Below are positions 1 to 5,115 of a stretch of 5,886 nucleotides of DNA, one piece after another. Source of the stretch: Actinobacteria bacterium UBA5176 (lineage in GTDB: Bacteria; Actinomycetota; UBA4738); the NCBI GenBank assembly GCA_002413305.1, contig DHWS01000020.1:1-5886 (forward strand), read 5' to 3'. The translations under genes and the position numbers were made by a program. The notes beneath the pieces were generated by a model. That model did no database searches. It saw only the letters and a program-made list of their open reading frames with translations, and had not been told where the DNA came from. Within the stretch, counting starts at the first letter, position 1. Every line of letters starts with the position of its first letter.

Positions 1-212
1 GCGGAAGCGAACGGAACGCTGGTCGGCGGGGGTGTGGGCCCAGGTCCCGACGGTGCGCTCGTGCAGGTAGCGGTGAGAAGCACGGCGAGCGCGGCGAGCG
101 CGGCGAGGCGGCGCCGGTACGGCGATTCGGCCTGAGCGTGGCCGAACCCGGCCCACGCGAGATGCGCCGAACCCCTCGGAAGAACCGGTGGGTGGAGAGA
201 GCGGAGCCGCAC
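1..212 (-). CDS. Putative secreted/lipoprotein-like protein, 5' end only
   Basis: The minus strand is open from the left edge to a GTG at 212-210, with an in-frame TAG upstream at 227-225. The translation contains a signal-peptide-like stretch: three arginines (RRR), then LAALAALAVLLTATC, then a Ser/Pro/Gly/Thr-rich linker (TSAPSGPGPTPPPTS). A basic patch, a hydrophobic core, a Cys and a disordered linker is the usual architecture of actinobacterial surface lipoproteins. The lipobox is poor, with Thr rather than Gly/Ala just before the Cys, so lipidation is doubtful. The GTG is the only usual start codon before the hydrophobic core. It would give about 34 residues ahead of that core, which is long, and the only Shine-Dalgarno-like sequence is too close. 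The true start may therefore differ. The gene is divergent from the ligase cluster. The opposite frame (1-135, plus) is also open but reads as Ala/Arg-rich sequence without features. The function cannot be inferred from the part seen. Confidence 0.4.
   Translation of the reverse strand, partial: MRLRSLHPPVLPRGSAHLAWAGFGHAQAESPYRRRLAALAALAVLLTATCTSAPSGPGPTPPPTSVPFAS
83..109. repeat. Three tandem copies of a 9-base unit
   Basis: The unit cggcgagcg occurs at 83-91 and 92-100, and with one change at 101-109. On the minus strand it encodes the Leu-Ala-Ala repeat in the hydrophobic core of the putative signal peptide. It is probably simple codon-level repetition within a signal sequence, not a regulatory element. 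Confidence 0.6.
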
Positions 213-300
213 GGCCTTGTCAGGCTAGCGGCCCATCCCGGATTCCGCTGCCTCGCGGATCCGGATCGTGCCCGGGTAGGGTTGTCCCAGGCGGCACGGC

Positions 301-307
301 GAGGAGG
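301..307 (+). promoter_or_regulatory. Ribosome binding site of the adenylating ligase
   Basis: gaggagg lies 8 bases before the ATG at 316. It is a strong match to the anti-Shine-Dalgarno sequence and fixes that ATG as the start. No convincing -35/-10 pair was found between 213 and 300. Confidence 0.75.
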
Positions 308-315
308 ACCACGAG

Positions 316-1905
316 ATGAGGCATCTGCTCCATCACCTGATCGATGAGGCGGCCCAGCGCTGGCCCGAGCGCGAGGCGCTCCGGTTCAAGGGCGCGAGCA
401 TGTCGTACGCCGGTCTCCTCGGGCGCTCGAATGGGGTGGCCAGGGCGATCGTCGACCTTGGTGTTCGGCCAGGGGATCGGGTGGGCCTGTACCTGCCGAA
501 GGGGTTCGAACAGATCGCGGCGACCTACGGGATCCTGAAGGCGGGGGCGTGCTTCGTTCCGCTCGATCCGAACGCCCCGCCCGCCCGGGTTGCCGAGATG
601 GTGCACGACTGCGAGCCGTCGGCGATCATCGCCACCGATGGCCGGGCTAGCGACCTGGTCCCCGCGCTGGGGGGTTACCGTCCGAAAGGCATGCTGCTGG
701 TGGAGGGCGGCGCCGGTCGACCGGAGCTGCCGTTCACCGTCATCGACTGGGCCGAAGCGACCGCCGACCCGGCGGCGCCGGATCCCGGTGTCCGGGTGAT
801 GGAGCTCGACCTCTGCCTCATCGCCTACACGTCGGGCTCGACGGGAGCCCCGAAGGGCGTGATGCACAACCACGCATCCTTCTCCACGGCGACGGAATGG
901 TTCACGGAGCGGTGGGGGTTGACGGTGGAGGACCGGCTGGCGCTCCACCCCGCCCTGCACTTCCTGATGGCGCCCTACATGGTGTGGTCGGCTCCGCGGG
1001 TCGGGGCGTCCATCGTGATCTTCGGCGAGGACGAGACCGGGTGGGGCTCGGAGTTCGTTCGGCTGGTCCGCGAGGAGCGGATCACCGTCTGGCTGGGGGT
1101 GTCCCCGGCCATCTCGCAGCTGGTGCACGCCGGCGCCGAGCCCGGTTCGCTGCCCAGCCTGCGGGTGTTGATCTTCGGCGGCGCGCCGTTCCCCCGCAAG
1201 GACCTGGAGGATCTCCGGCGGCTGCTCCCCTCCACGCAGCTCGCGCAGGTCTACGGGACCACCGAGACGTTGTTCAACTGCCTGTACCCGTTCTGGGAGT
1301 TGCCTCCCGACGACGGGCAGCCCCTGTCGATCGGTTCAGGCATCGAGATCGTCCAGCCGATCCTGATGCGGGACGAGACGACGCCGTGCGAGCAGGGTGA
1401 GCCGGGCGAGTACTACGTTCGGACGCCGACGCTCATGCGCGGCTACTGGCGGCTCCCGGAGCTGACCCGCAAGGTCCTGGTGCCCAATCCCCTGGACCCG
1501 CACAACCCCGACCTCGTCCACCGGAGCGGCGACGTCATGCGGATGGGGCCGGACGGCAACTACTACTTCGTGGGGCGAACGGACAACCAGATCAAGACCA
1601 GGGGCTACCGCGTCGAGCTGGAGGAGGTCGAGCGGTGCATCGCTTCCCACCCGAAGGTCCGGCAGGTCGCCGTGGTCGCCCTTCCCCATCCGGAGTGGAT
1701 CAACGTCTTGGGTGCGACCGTGGTCCCCGAGGACGGCGAACAGCTCGACGGCGCCGATGTGAAGGGCCACGTCGCCGACCGGCTCCCCGGCTACATGGTC
1801 CCGGCGGAGGTCCGGATCGTCGCCGACCTGCCCAAGGGGTCCTCGGGGAAGATCGACCGGTCGCGGATCCGCGACGAGCTGCTGGCGGGACCGGCAGGTT
1901 CCTGA
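316..1905 (+). CDS. AMP-forming acyl/aminoacyl adenylating ligase (ANL superfamily)
   Basis: A 529-residue enzyme, full length for the family, expected to make an acyl-adenylate from ATP and a carboxylic acid and pass it to a thiol, here most likely the carrier protein encoded next. Visible adenylation motifs in order: the P-loop YTSGSTGAPKG (171-181), YGTTET (313-318), HRSGD (402-406), GRTDNQIKTRGYRVE (420-434) at the hinge to the C-terminal domain, and LPKGSSGKIDR (505-515), with Lys512 as the C-terminal catalytic lysine. All key residues are present, so it should be active. The hinge and C-terminal motifs resemble NRPS A domains. However, the region where NRPS domains carry the amino-group-binding Asp reads ALHFLMAPYMVW (213-224), with no acidic residue, which fits a non-amino-acid substrate. 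The free-standing ligase beside an ACP and two alpha/beta hydrolases recalls the exosortase-A-associated ligase family (TIGR03098). It is cytoplasmic. The start is set by gaggagg at 301-307. Class is certain, substrate unknown. Confidence 0.93.
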   Translation: MRHLLHHLIDEAAQRWPEREALRFKGASMSYAGLLGRSNGVARAIVDLGVRPGDRVGLYLPKGFEQIAATYGILKAGACFVPLDPNAPPARVAEMVHDCEPSAIIATDGRASDLVPALGGYRPKGMLLVEGGAGRPELPFTVIDWAEATADPAAPDPGVRVMELDLCLIAYTSGSTGAPKGVMHNHASFSTATEWFTERWGLTVEDRLALHPALHFLMAPYMVWSAPRVGASIVIFGEDETGWGSEFVRLVREERITVWLGVSPAISQLVHAGAEPGSLPSLRVLIFGGAPFPRKDLEDLRRLLPSTQLAQVYGTTETLFNCLYPFWELPPDDGQPLSIGSGIEIVQPILMRDETTPCEQGEPGEYYVRTPTLMRGYWRLPELTRKVLVPNPLDPHNPDLVHRSGDVMRMGPDGNYYFVGRTDNQIKTRGYRVELEEVERCIASHPKVRQVAVVALPHPEWINVLGATVVPEDGEQLDGADVKGHVADRLPGYMVPAEVRIVADLPKGSSGKIDRSRIRDELLAGPAGS

Positions 1906-1980
1906 GGGCCAGAAACCGGCGAAGTCACTGGATTGACGGCGGCCCCCTGATATGTTCGAGAGCGTCCGCCTGCACGGTTG

Positions 1981-1987
1981 AAGGAGG
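1981..1987 (+). promoter_or_regulatory. Ribosome binding site of the acyl carrier protein
   Basis: aaggagg sits 9 bases before the ATG at 1997. This near-perfect site supports strong initiation of the carrier protein and rules out the TTG at 1978, a longer open-frame start in the frame of the following hydrolase. Confidence 0.8.
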
Positions 1988-1996
1988 CAGTCCGCG

Positions 1997-2251
1997 ATGT
2001 CCGACACGAGCAGCCGGATCGAAGAGTTCATCCGCGATCAGATCCTGTTTCGCCGCCGCTCGGTCTCGCTGGCCGAGGACACCCCGCTCACCTCCGGCCT
2101 CATCGACTCGCTGGGACTGGCCGGCCTGGTTACCTTCCTGGAGGCCGAGTTCGACGTGGAGATCGGGCATCAGGACATGACCCCGGCGAACTTCCGGACG
2201 GTCCGGGACATCGCGGCGCTTGTGGAGCGGAAGGCGGGGACCGCCGCATGA
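1997..2251 (+). CDS. Acyl carrier protein (free-standing, phosphopantetheine-binding)
   Basis: An 84-residue single-domain carrier protein, the usual length for discrete ACP/PCP proteins. The motif LIDSLGL (35-41) contains the DSL triad, so Ser38 (codon 2108-2110) is the predicted phosphopantetheine site. A helix follows (LAGLVTFLEAEF, 41-52), and the C-terminal part ends with NFRTVRDIAALVERK (65-79), typical of helix IV (the 'f.TV..ia.lve' pattern). It is much less acidic than fatty-acid-synthesis ACPs, and Arg19-Arg21 precede the Ser loop, so it is probably a specialised carrier and not the housekeeping AcpP. It lies 91 bases after the ligase and its TGA overlaps the next gene's ATG (ATGA, 2248-2251), giving translational coupling. 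Inferred role: it holds the acyl group made by the upstream ligase. Activation requires a phosphopantetheinyl transferase encoded elsewhere. Confidence 0.92.
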   Translation: MSDTSSRIEEFIRDQILFRRRSVSLAEDTPLTSGLIDSLGLAGLVTFLEAEFDVEIGHQDMTPANFRTVRDIAALVERKAGTAA

Positions 2252-3243
2252 GCGGCTTCGACGAGGACCTCGTCGAGCGCCATCGGAGCTTCCGACATGT
2301 GGTGGATGGCCGTGAGGTCGAGGAGTCATTCCTCCAGCCCTTGTTCCTGGGGACGGCGGTGGTTGCCGTCCTGTACCGGCCGGTGGCCGACCCGCTCGGC
2401 GTGGCGTGGGTCATCTGTCATTCGTTCGGCGTCGAGCAGATGCTCCTGATGGAGCACGAGGTGCCGGCCGCCCGGGCGCTCGCCGCCCGGGGATGGCCGG
2501 TCCTGCGCTACCACGGGCGCGGGTACGGCGAGTCGCTGGGCGGGCGTGAGGCGATCGGGCTCGGTTCCCACCTCGAGGACGCCCGCGAGGCCCTCGCGCT
2601 CTGCCGGGCTCAGACGGGGGCCACCCGGGTGGGTCTGTTGGGGGCCCGGTTCGGAGGCCTGGTCGCCGCGCTCACGGCCGATCGCGAGGGCATGGACCTT
2701 CTGGCGCTCTGGGAGCCCGCTGTCAAGGGATCGGCATTCGCCAGAGAGCTGCTGCGCAGTCGGGACCTCCGAGGCGTGCTACGGCGGGCTCCCGACGACA
2801 CCGTTCCGGGCGAGGCCGATCCCATGGAGGAGCTCCAGACCCAAGGATGGACCGACGTTCGGGGGATGTATGTGTCGAAGGGGGCGTTCGAGGAGATCTC
2901 CGCCGTCGATCTGACCCGGGATGTGGAGCGGTTCGCCGGCGATGCGCTGATCGTCGGCGTCACCCGGGCGGCACGCCCCAGCACGCCGGCGGCGAAGCTG
3001 GCCGAGCACCTCCGCTCGCTCGGCGCCTCCGTCGAGGAGGCGCTGGTCGTCGACCCGGAGGCCGGCACCTTCGGCCAATACCACTACGACAACGAGGACG
3101 ACCCCAACGCCAAGACGGACCTCCAGGCCGGCTTGGAGCGGGCCCTCGCGGCGACCACCCTCGACTGGGCCGACCGCCGGGTGGGGAACCGAGTGGCCGG
3201 GGGAGCGCCGCCCGGGAAGGACCGGGAAGGAGCCCGACCGTGA
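2248..3243 (+). CDS. Alpha/beta-hydrolase-fold protein with Arg in place of the catalytic nucleophile
   Basis: 331 residues starting at the ATG that overlaps the ACP stop; a longer open frame back to a TTG at 1978 would run through the ACP gene in another frame and is rejected. Fold landmarks: VAWVICHSFGVEQ (52-64) at the oxyanion-hole strand, AARGWPVLRYHGRGYGES (79-96), matching the 'a.rGy.vlr.d.rG.G.S' signature, and the nucleophile elbow VGLLGARFGG (128-137). In the G-x-Nuc-x-G pattern (132-136) the nucleophile position is Arg134 (codon cgg, 2647-2649), not Ser, Cys or Asp. The strand where the acid usually sits reads GDALIVGVTRAARPS (231-245), with no acid after it; His279 is a possible remnant of the catalytic His. 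It is therefore likely a non-hydrolytic partner or binding protein. An Arg in this position also matches my memory of one exosortase-associated hydrolase family (TIGR03101), which I cannot verify here. The C-terminal 20 residues are a Gly/Arg/Pro tail. Cytoplasmic; no signal peptide. Confidence 0.85.
   Translation: MSGFDEDLVERHRSFRHVVDGREVEESFLQPLFLGTAVVAVLYRPVADPLGVAWVICHSFGVEQMLLMEHEVPAARALAARGWPVLRYHGRGYGESLGGREAIGLGSHLEDAREALALCRAQTGATRVGLLGARFGGLVAALTADREGMDLLALWEPAVKGSAFARELLRSRDLRGVLRRAPDDTVPGEADPMEELQTQGWTDVRGMYVSKGAFEEISAVDLTRDVERFAGDALIVGVTRAARPSTPAAKLAEHLRSLGASVEEALVVDPEAGTFGQYHYDNEDDPNAKTDLQAGLERALAATTLDWADRRVGNRVAGGAPPGKDREGARP
3212..3231 (+). repeat. Perfect 10-base tandem duplication at the end of the first hydrolase gene
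   Basis: ccgggaagga occurs twice back to back (3212-3221 and 3222-3231). The second copy contributes to aaggag (3227-3232), the Shine-Dalgarno site of the next gene. The duplication also extends the tail of the upstream protein. Confidence 0.75.
3227..3232 (+). promoter_or_regulatory. Ribosome binding site of the second hydrolase, inside the upstream gene
   Basis: aaggag lies 7 bases before the GTG at 3240. It supports a GTG start overlapping the upstream TGA (GTGA, 3240-3243) and excludes the earlier in-frame ATG at 2847, which lies deep within the previous gene. Confidence 0.75.
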
Positions 3244-4064
3244 GGGAGTTCCAGGTATTCGTCCCGGTCGGCCAGGACCGTCTCGCGGCCGCGCTGACGG
3301 CCCCGGACGAACGACCCGAGGGTCTCGTCGTCCTGATGACCGGGATGGGACCGCACCGGAGCCACCGCTTCGGGATCTGGGCCCGCACGGGCCGGGAGCT
3401 GGCCCGCCGCGGGATCGCTTCGGTCCGGTTCGACTACCGGGGGATGGGGGAGAGCACCGGCCTGCTCGGGGGGGCGGGCGTGTGGTACATGGCCGACATC
3501 CCCGTGGACCAGGCCATCGCCTGCGCCCGGTTCGGGATGGAGGCCACTGGAGCGCGGAGTGTGGCCGCCGCGGGGAACTGCGGCGGGGCGTGGGCGGCGC
3601 TCGAGCTGGGTGCCCGCATGCCGGAGTGCGCCGGGGTGGCGTTCATCCGGGCGCCCATCCTCGCCCCGGTCGAGTACGCCACCGTGGCCCGCAAGGCCCG
3701 GCGGTCGCGGCTGAAGCGGATCGTCCGTTCGAACCCGCTGCTGCATCGCCTGGCCCGGGTGGCGATCGACGCGACCTCGAAGGGGAGCCTGGACCTCATG
3801 GCCCGGTACCGTGCCCAGCTGGAGCACGGCAGCATGATGTTCCTGTTCTGCGAAGAGGACTACCGGCGGGGGTACGAGTCGAAGAGCCTCGAGAAGGTGC
3901 TGGCACAGCTCTCGCCGGAGCACCGCGCGCGGTGCACGCGGCTGATCATCCCCGGCCGGTCGCTCCAGGAGCTGGAGCTGTCCACTCAGGACGACTTGAT
4001 CCGAACGATCACCGACTGGGCCGCGGAACTGTTCTCGGAGCGGCCCTCACCGATCGTCGTCTGA
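3240..4064 (+). CDS. Alpha/beta-hydrolase-fold protein with Cys nucleophile, possible acyltransferase/thioesterase
   Basis: 274 residues from a GTG start that overlaps the preceding stop by 4 bases and has a Shine-Dalgarno site at 3227-3232. Landmarks: VVLMTGMGPHRSHRFG (30-45) at the oxyanion-hole strand, ARRGIASVRFDYRGMGES (55-72), and the elbow AAAGNCGGAWAALE (109-122). The nucleophile slot of G-x-Nuc-x-G is Cys114 (codon tgc, 3579-3581). A candidate acid is Asp207 in FLFCEEDY (201-208). No His occurs after residue 228, and the loop where the catalytic His is expected reads IIPGRSLQEL (236-245), so the triad looks incomplete. Cys nucleophiles are known in dienelactone hydrolase and in some NRPS thioesterases. 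The FDYRGMG(E/D)S signature and Cys resemble my memory of exosortase-A-associated hydrolase 1 (TIGR03100). A basic segment (RKARRSRLKRIVR, 151-163) falls in the lid region. Inferred role: acyl transfer or release from the upstream carrier protein, or a structural role if inactive. Cytoplasmic. Confidence 0.87.
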   Translation: MREFQVFVPVGQDRLAAALTAPDERPEGLVVLMTGMGPHRSHRFGIWARTGRELARRGIASVRFDYRGMGESTGLLGGAGVWYMADIPVDQAIACARFGMEATGARSVAAAGNCGGAWAALELGARMPECAGVAFIRAPILAPVEYATVARKARRSRLKRIVRSNPLLHRLARVAIDATSKGSLDLMARYRAQLEHGSMMFLFCEEDYRRGYESKSLEKVLAQLSPEHRARCTRLIIPGRSLQELELSTQDDLIRTITDWAAELFSERPSPIVV

Positions 4065-4120
4065 GCTTCCCGCCGCCCCCCGGGCATTCACCTTGGTTAC
4101 GGTCCGGTTGGGTTCGGCCT

Positions 4121-4199
4121 ATCCCAGGAGATGGACCCGGTCGAAGGACGACGCAACGGGTTCCGCAAGCCACGCCCGGGGTAAGACTAGTCCTGGGAT
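4121..4199 (+). other. Inverted repeat enclosing a smaller hairpin; candidate structured RNA
   Basis: ATCCCAGGA (4121-4129) is perfectly complementary to TCCTGGGAT (4191-4199) across 61 bases. Inside, ACCCG-GTCG (4135-4143) can pair with CGAC (4149-4152) and CGGGT (4157-4161), with loop AAGGA and a 4-base bulge GCAA, and TGG (4132-4134) can pair with CCA (4170-4172). The stretch lies between the hydrolase stop and the next credible start, and uses A/T at third positions more than the flanking genes when read as coding. It could be a 5' leader structure of the following gene or a scar of rearrangement. No run of T follows, so it is not an intrinsic terminator. Confidence 0.35.
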
Positions 4200-4209
4200 C
4201 GACGCGAAC

Positions 4210-4533
4210 GTGAGGACTATCCGGAGCTACGCGGTGGGTGACTTCGCCGACCAGGTCGACACGTTCTTCGGGCCGCAGACGGTAGCCACGCTGAGGAAGG
4301 CGACCGCCAAGAGCACCGGGCACGTCCAGCCGGTCTTCGTCGAGTCCCTGTCGGGCGGGACCGCATCGGTGTTCGGCGTGGTGAACGAATCGGTGACGAA
4401 CTCCACGAACACCTCGCCGCGCAGCGAGGTGGTCCGGATCGACGTGCAGATGATCGACACCAAGAGCGGGTGGAAGGTGAACCGGGTGAACATCCTGCAG
4501 TCGCCGGGCACCTCACCGTTCGCCACGCCGTAG
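4210..4533 (+). CDS. Mce-associated-like protein fragment (N-terminally truncated), possibly a pseudogene
   Basis: About 107 residues from a GTG at 4210. Alternatives are GTG 4234, with ggag 7 bases upstream (4223-4226), and TTG 4093 (146 residues), which I disfavour because bases 4093-4209 have weak G/C at third positions and family-like sequence begins only near 4210. VGDFADQVDTFFG, then VQPVFVESLSGGTASVFGVVN (a strand pair), an NxT-rich loop (NESVTNSTNTSP) and VRIDVQMIDTKSGWKVNRVNIL resemble the C-terminal, NTF2-like half of actinobacterial Mce-associated membrane proteins, including the closing 'dG.W.V..v' strand. Those proteins normally begin with a transmembrane helix and a helical segment; neither is found in any plus frame upstream. 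The gene is thus a remnant, an internally deleted copy or a small soluble variant. It ends 21 bases before the next gene, so the two may be co-transcribed. Family assignment is by pattern recall only. Confidence 0.5.
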   Translation: MRTIRSYAVGDFADQVDTFFGPQTVATLRKATAKSTGHVQPVFVESLSGGTASVFGVVNESVTNSTNTSPRSEVVRIDVQMIDTKSGWKVNRVNILQSPGTSPFATP

Positions 4534-4554
4534 CCGGGGTCCGCACAGGTCGTC

Positions 4555-5100
4555 ATGCAGGGCGCCTACCGCATCGTGGATCCCGGCGGCCCGCTCGTGG
4601 AGAGCTTCGTGGCGGCTCCGGGACCGATGGGATGGCGGTGGTTCGGCCGGGTCTCGCGCGAGTCGACCGGCGAGGAGCTGTGGACGGTCGACCACGTGGT
4701 CGACCTCGAGTGGTCCCTGGTGCGGTACCGCCTGGTCGTGCCGGGGTCGGCGCAGACGGTCGTCGTCCCCTCCGAAGGGGGCCTGGCCGTGCTGGCCGGA
4801 GACCGGGAGCTGTCGGTGCCCGGCGCGCGCGCGGTCTGGTCGAGGTCTCCGTCGTCGTTGCTGGTGCTGGACCGAAGGCTGAACGTGCTTGGGGCCCATG
4901 CCTTGCCGGTGGTCCGCGTGCCGGAAGGCTCGCAGACGGTGGTGGCGATTCGATCGCTGGGCGAGTCCCGCGTCGGGCGCGGCGAGAGCGAGGGGAGCGT
5001 GCAGCGGTTCGAGGTGCAGGTGGGGGAGGAGCGGTCGACGGCGCTGATCAGGAGCGACGTCCCGCTGTCCCTCGAAGGGGCGTTCGAACTGATCGCATGA
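4555..5100 (+). CDS. Hypothetical protein, beta-rich, soluble
   Basis: 181 residues with no signal peptide or membrane segment; I do not recognise the family. The sequence alternates short hydrophobic strands with turns: GWRWFGRVS (26-34), LEWSLVRYRLVV (51-62), QTVVVPS (67-73), SLLVLDRRLNVL (101-112), QTVVAIRSL (127-135), VQRFEVQVG (149-157). This suggests a beta-barrel or sandwich, perhaps a ligand-binding fold. Conserved-looking aromatics include Trp27, Trp29, Trp43, Trp53 and Trp95. Codon use is strongly G/C-ending across the whole frame, which supports real coding. The ATG at 4555 has no good Shine-Dalgarno site, so expression may depend on reinitiation after the TAG at 4531-4533. It ends 15 bases before the convergent dehydrogenase gene. 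It was compared mentally with the glycolipid-binding (PF06475) and DUF3108 families, without a firm match. Confidence 0.72.
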   Translation: MQGAYRIVDPGGPLVESFVAAPGPMGWRWFGRVSRESTGEELWTVDHVVDLEWSLVRYRLVVPGSAQTVVVPSEGGLAVLAGDRELSVPGARAVWSRSPSSLLVLDRRLNVLGAHALPVVRVPEGSQTVVAIRSLGESRVGRGESEGSVQRFEVQVGEERSTALIRSDVPLSLEGAFELIA

Positions 5101-5115
5101 GCCGGACCGGATGCC

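Noticed and set aside
220..1128. Long minus-strand open frame opposite the ligase gene
   Set aside because: It lies antisense to a gene with all adenylation motifs; the translation is Arg/Gly/Pro/His-rich with no recognisable domain, as expected in high-GC DNA.
1933..1956. Possible promoter: TTGACG (1933-1938) and TATGTT (1951-1956)
   Set aside because: The spacing is only 12 bases, well short of the usual 16-18, and no good -10 sequence occurs at the right distance.
1978..2247. N-terminal extension of the first hydrolase from a TTG at 1978
   Set aside because: It overlaps the whole ACP gene in another frame and reads as Arg/Gly/His-rich sequence; the ATG overlapping the ACP stop is far more plausible.
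3084..3923. 279-residue minus-strand open frame opposite the second hydrolase
   Set aside because: It is antisense to a gene with a clear alpha/beta-hydrolase signature; the composition is low-complexity Arg/Pro/Gly and there is no ribosome site.
4121..4199. Cyclic di-GMP-I riboswitch assignment
   Set aside because: Only a loose resemblance in element order and a CGCAA/GCCAC stretch; the conserved 5' strand and GNRA tetraloop are absent. Kept only as a generic structured-RNA candidate.
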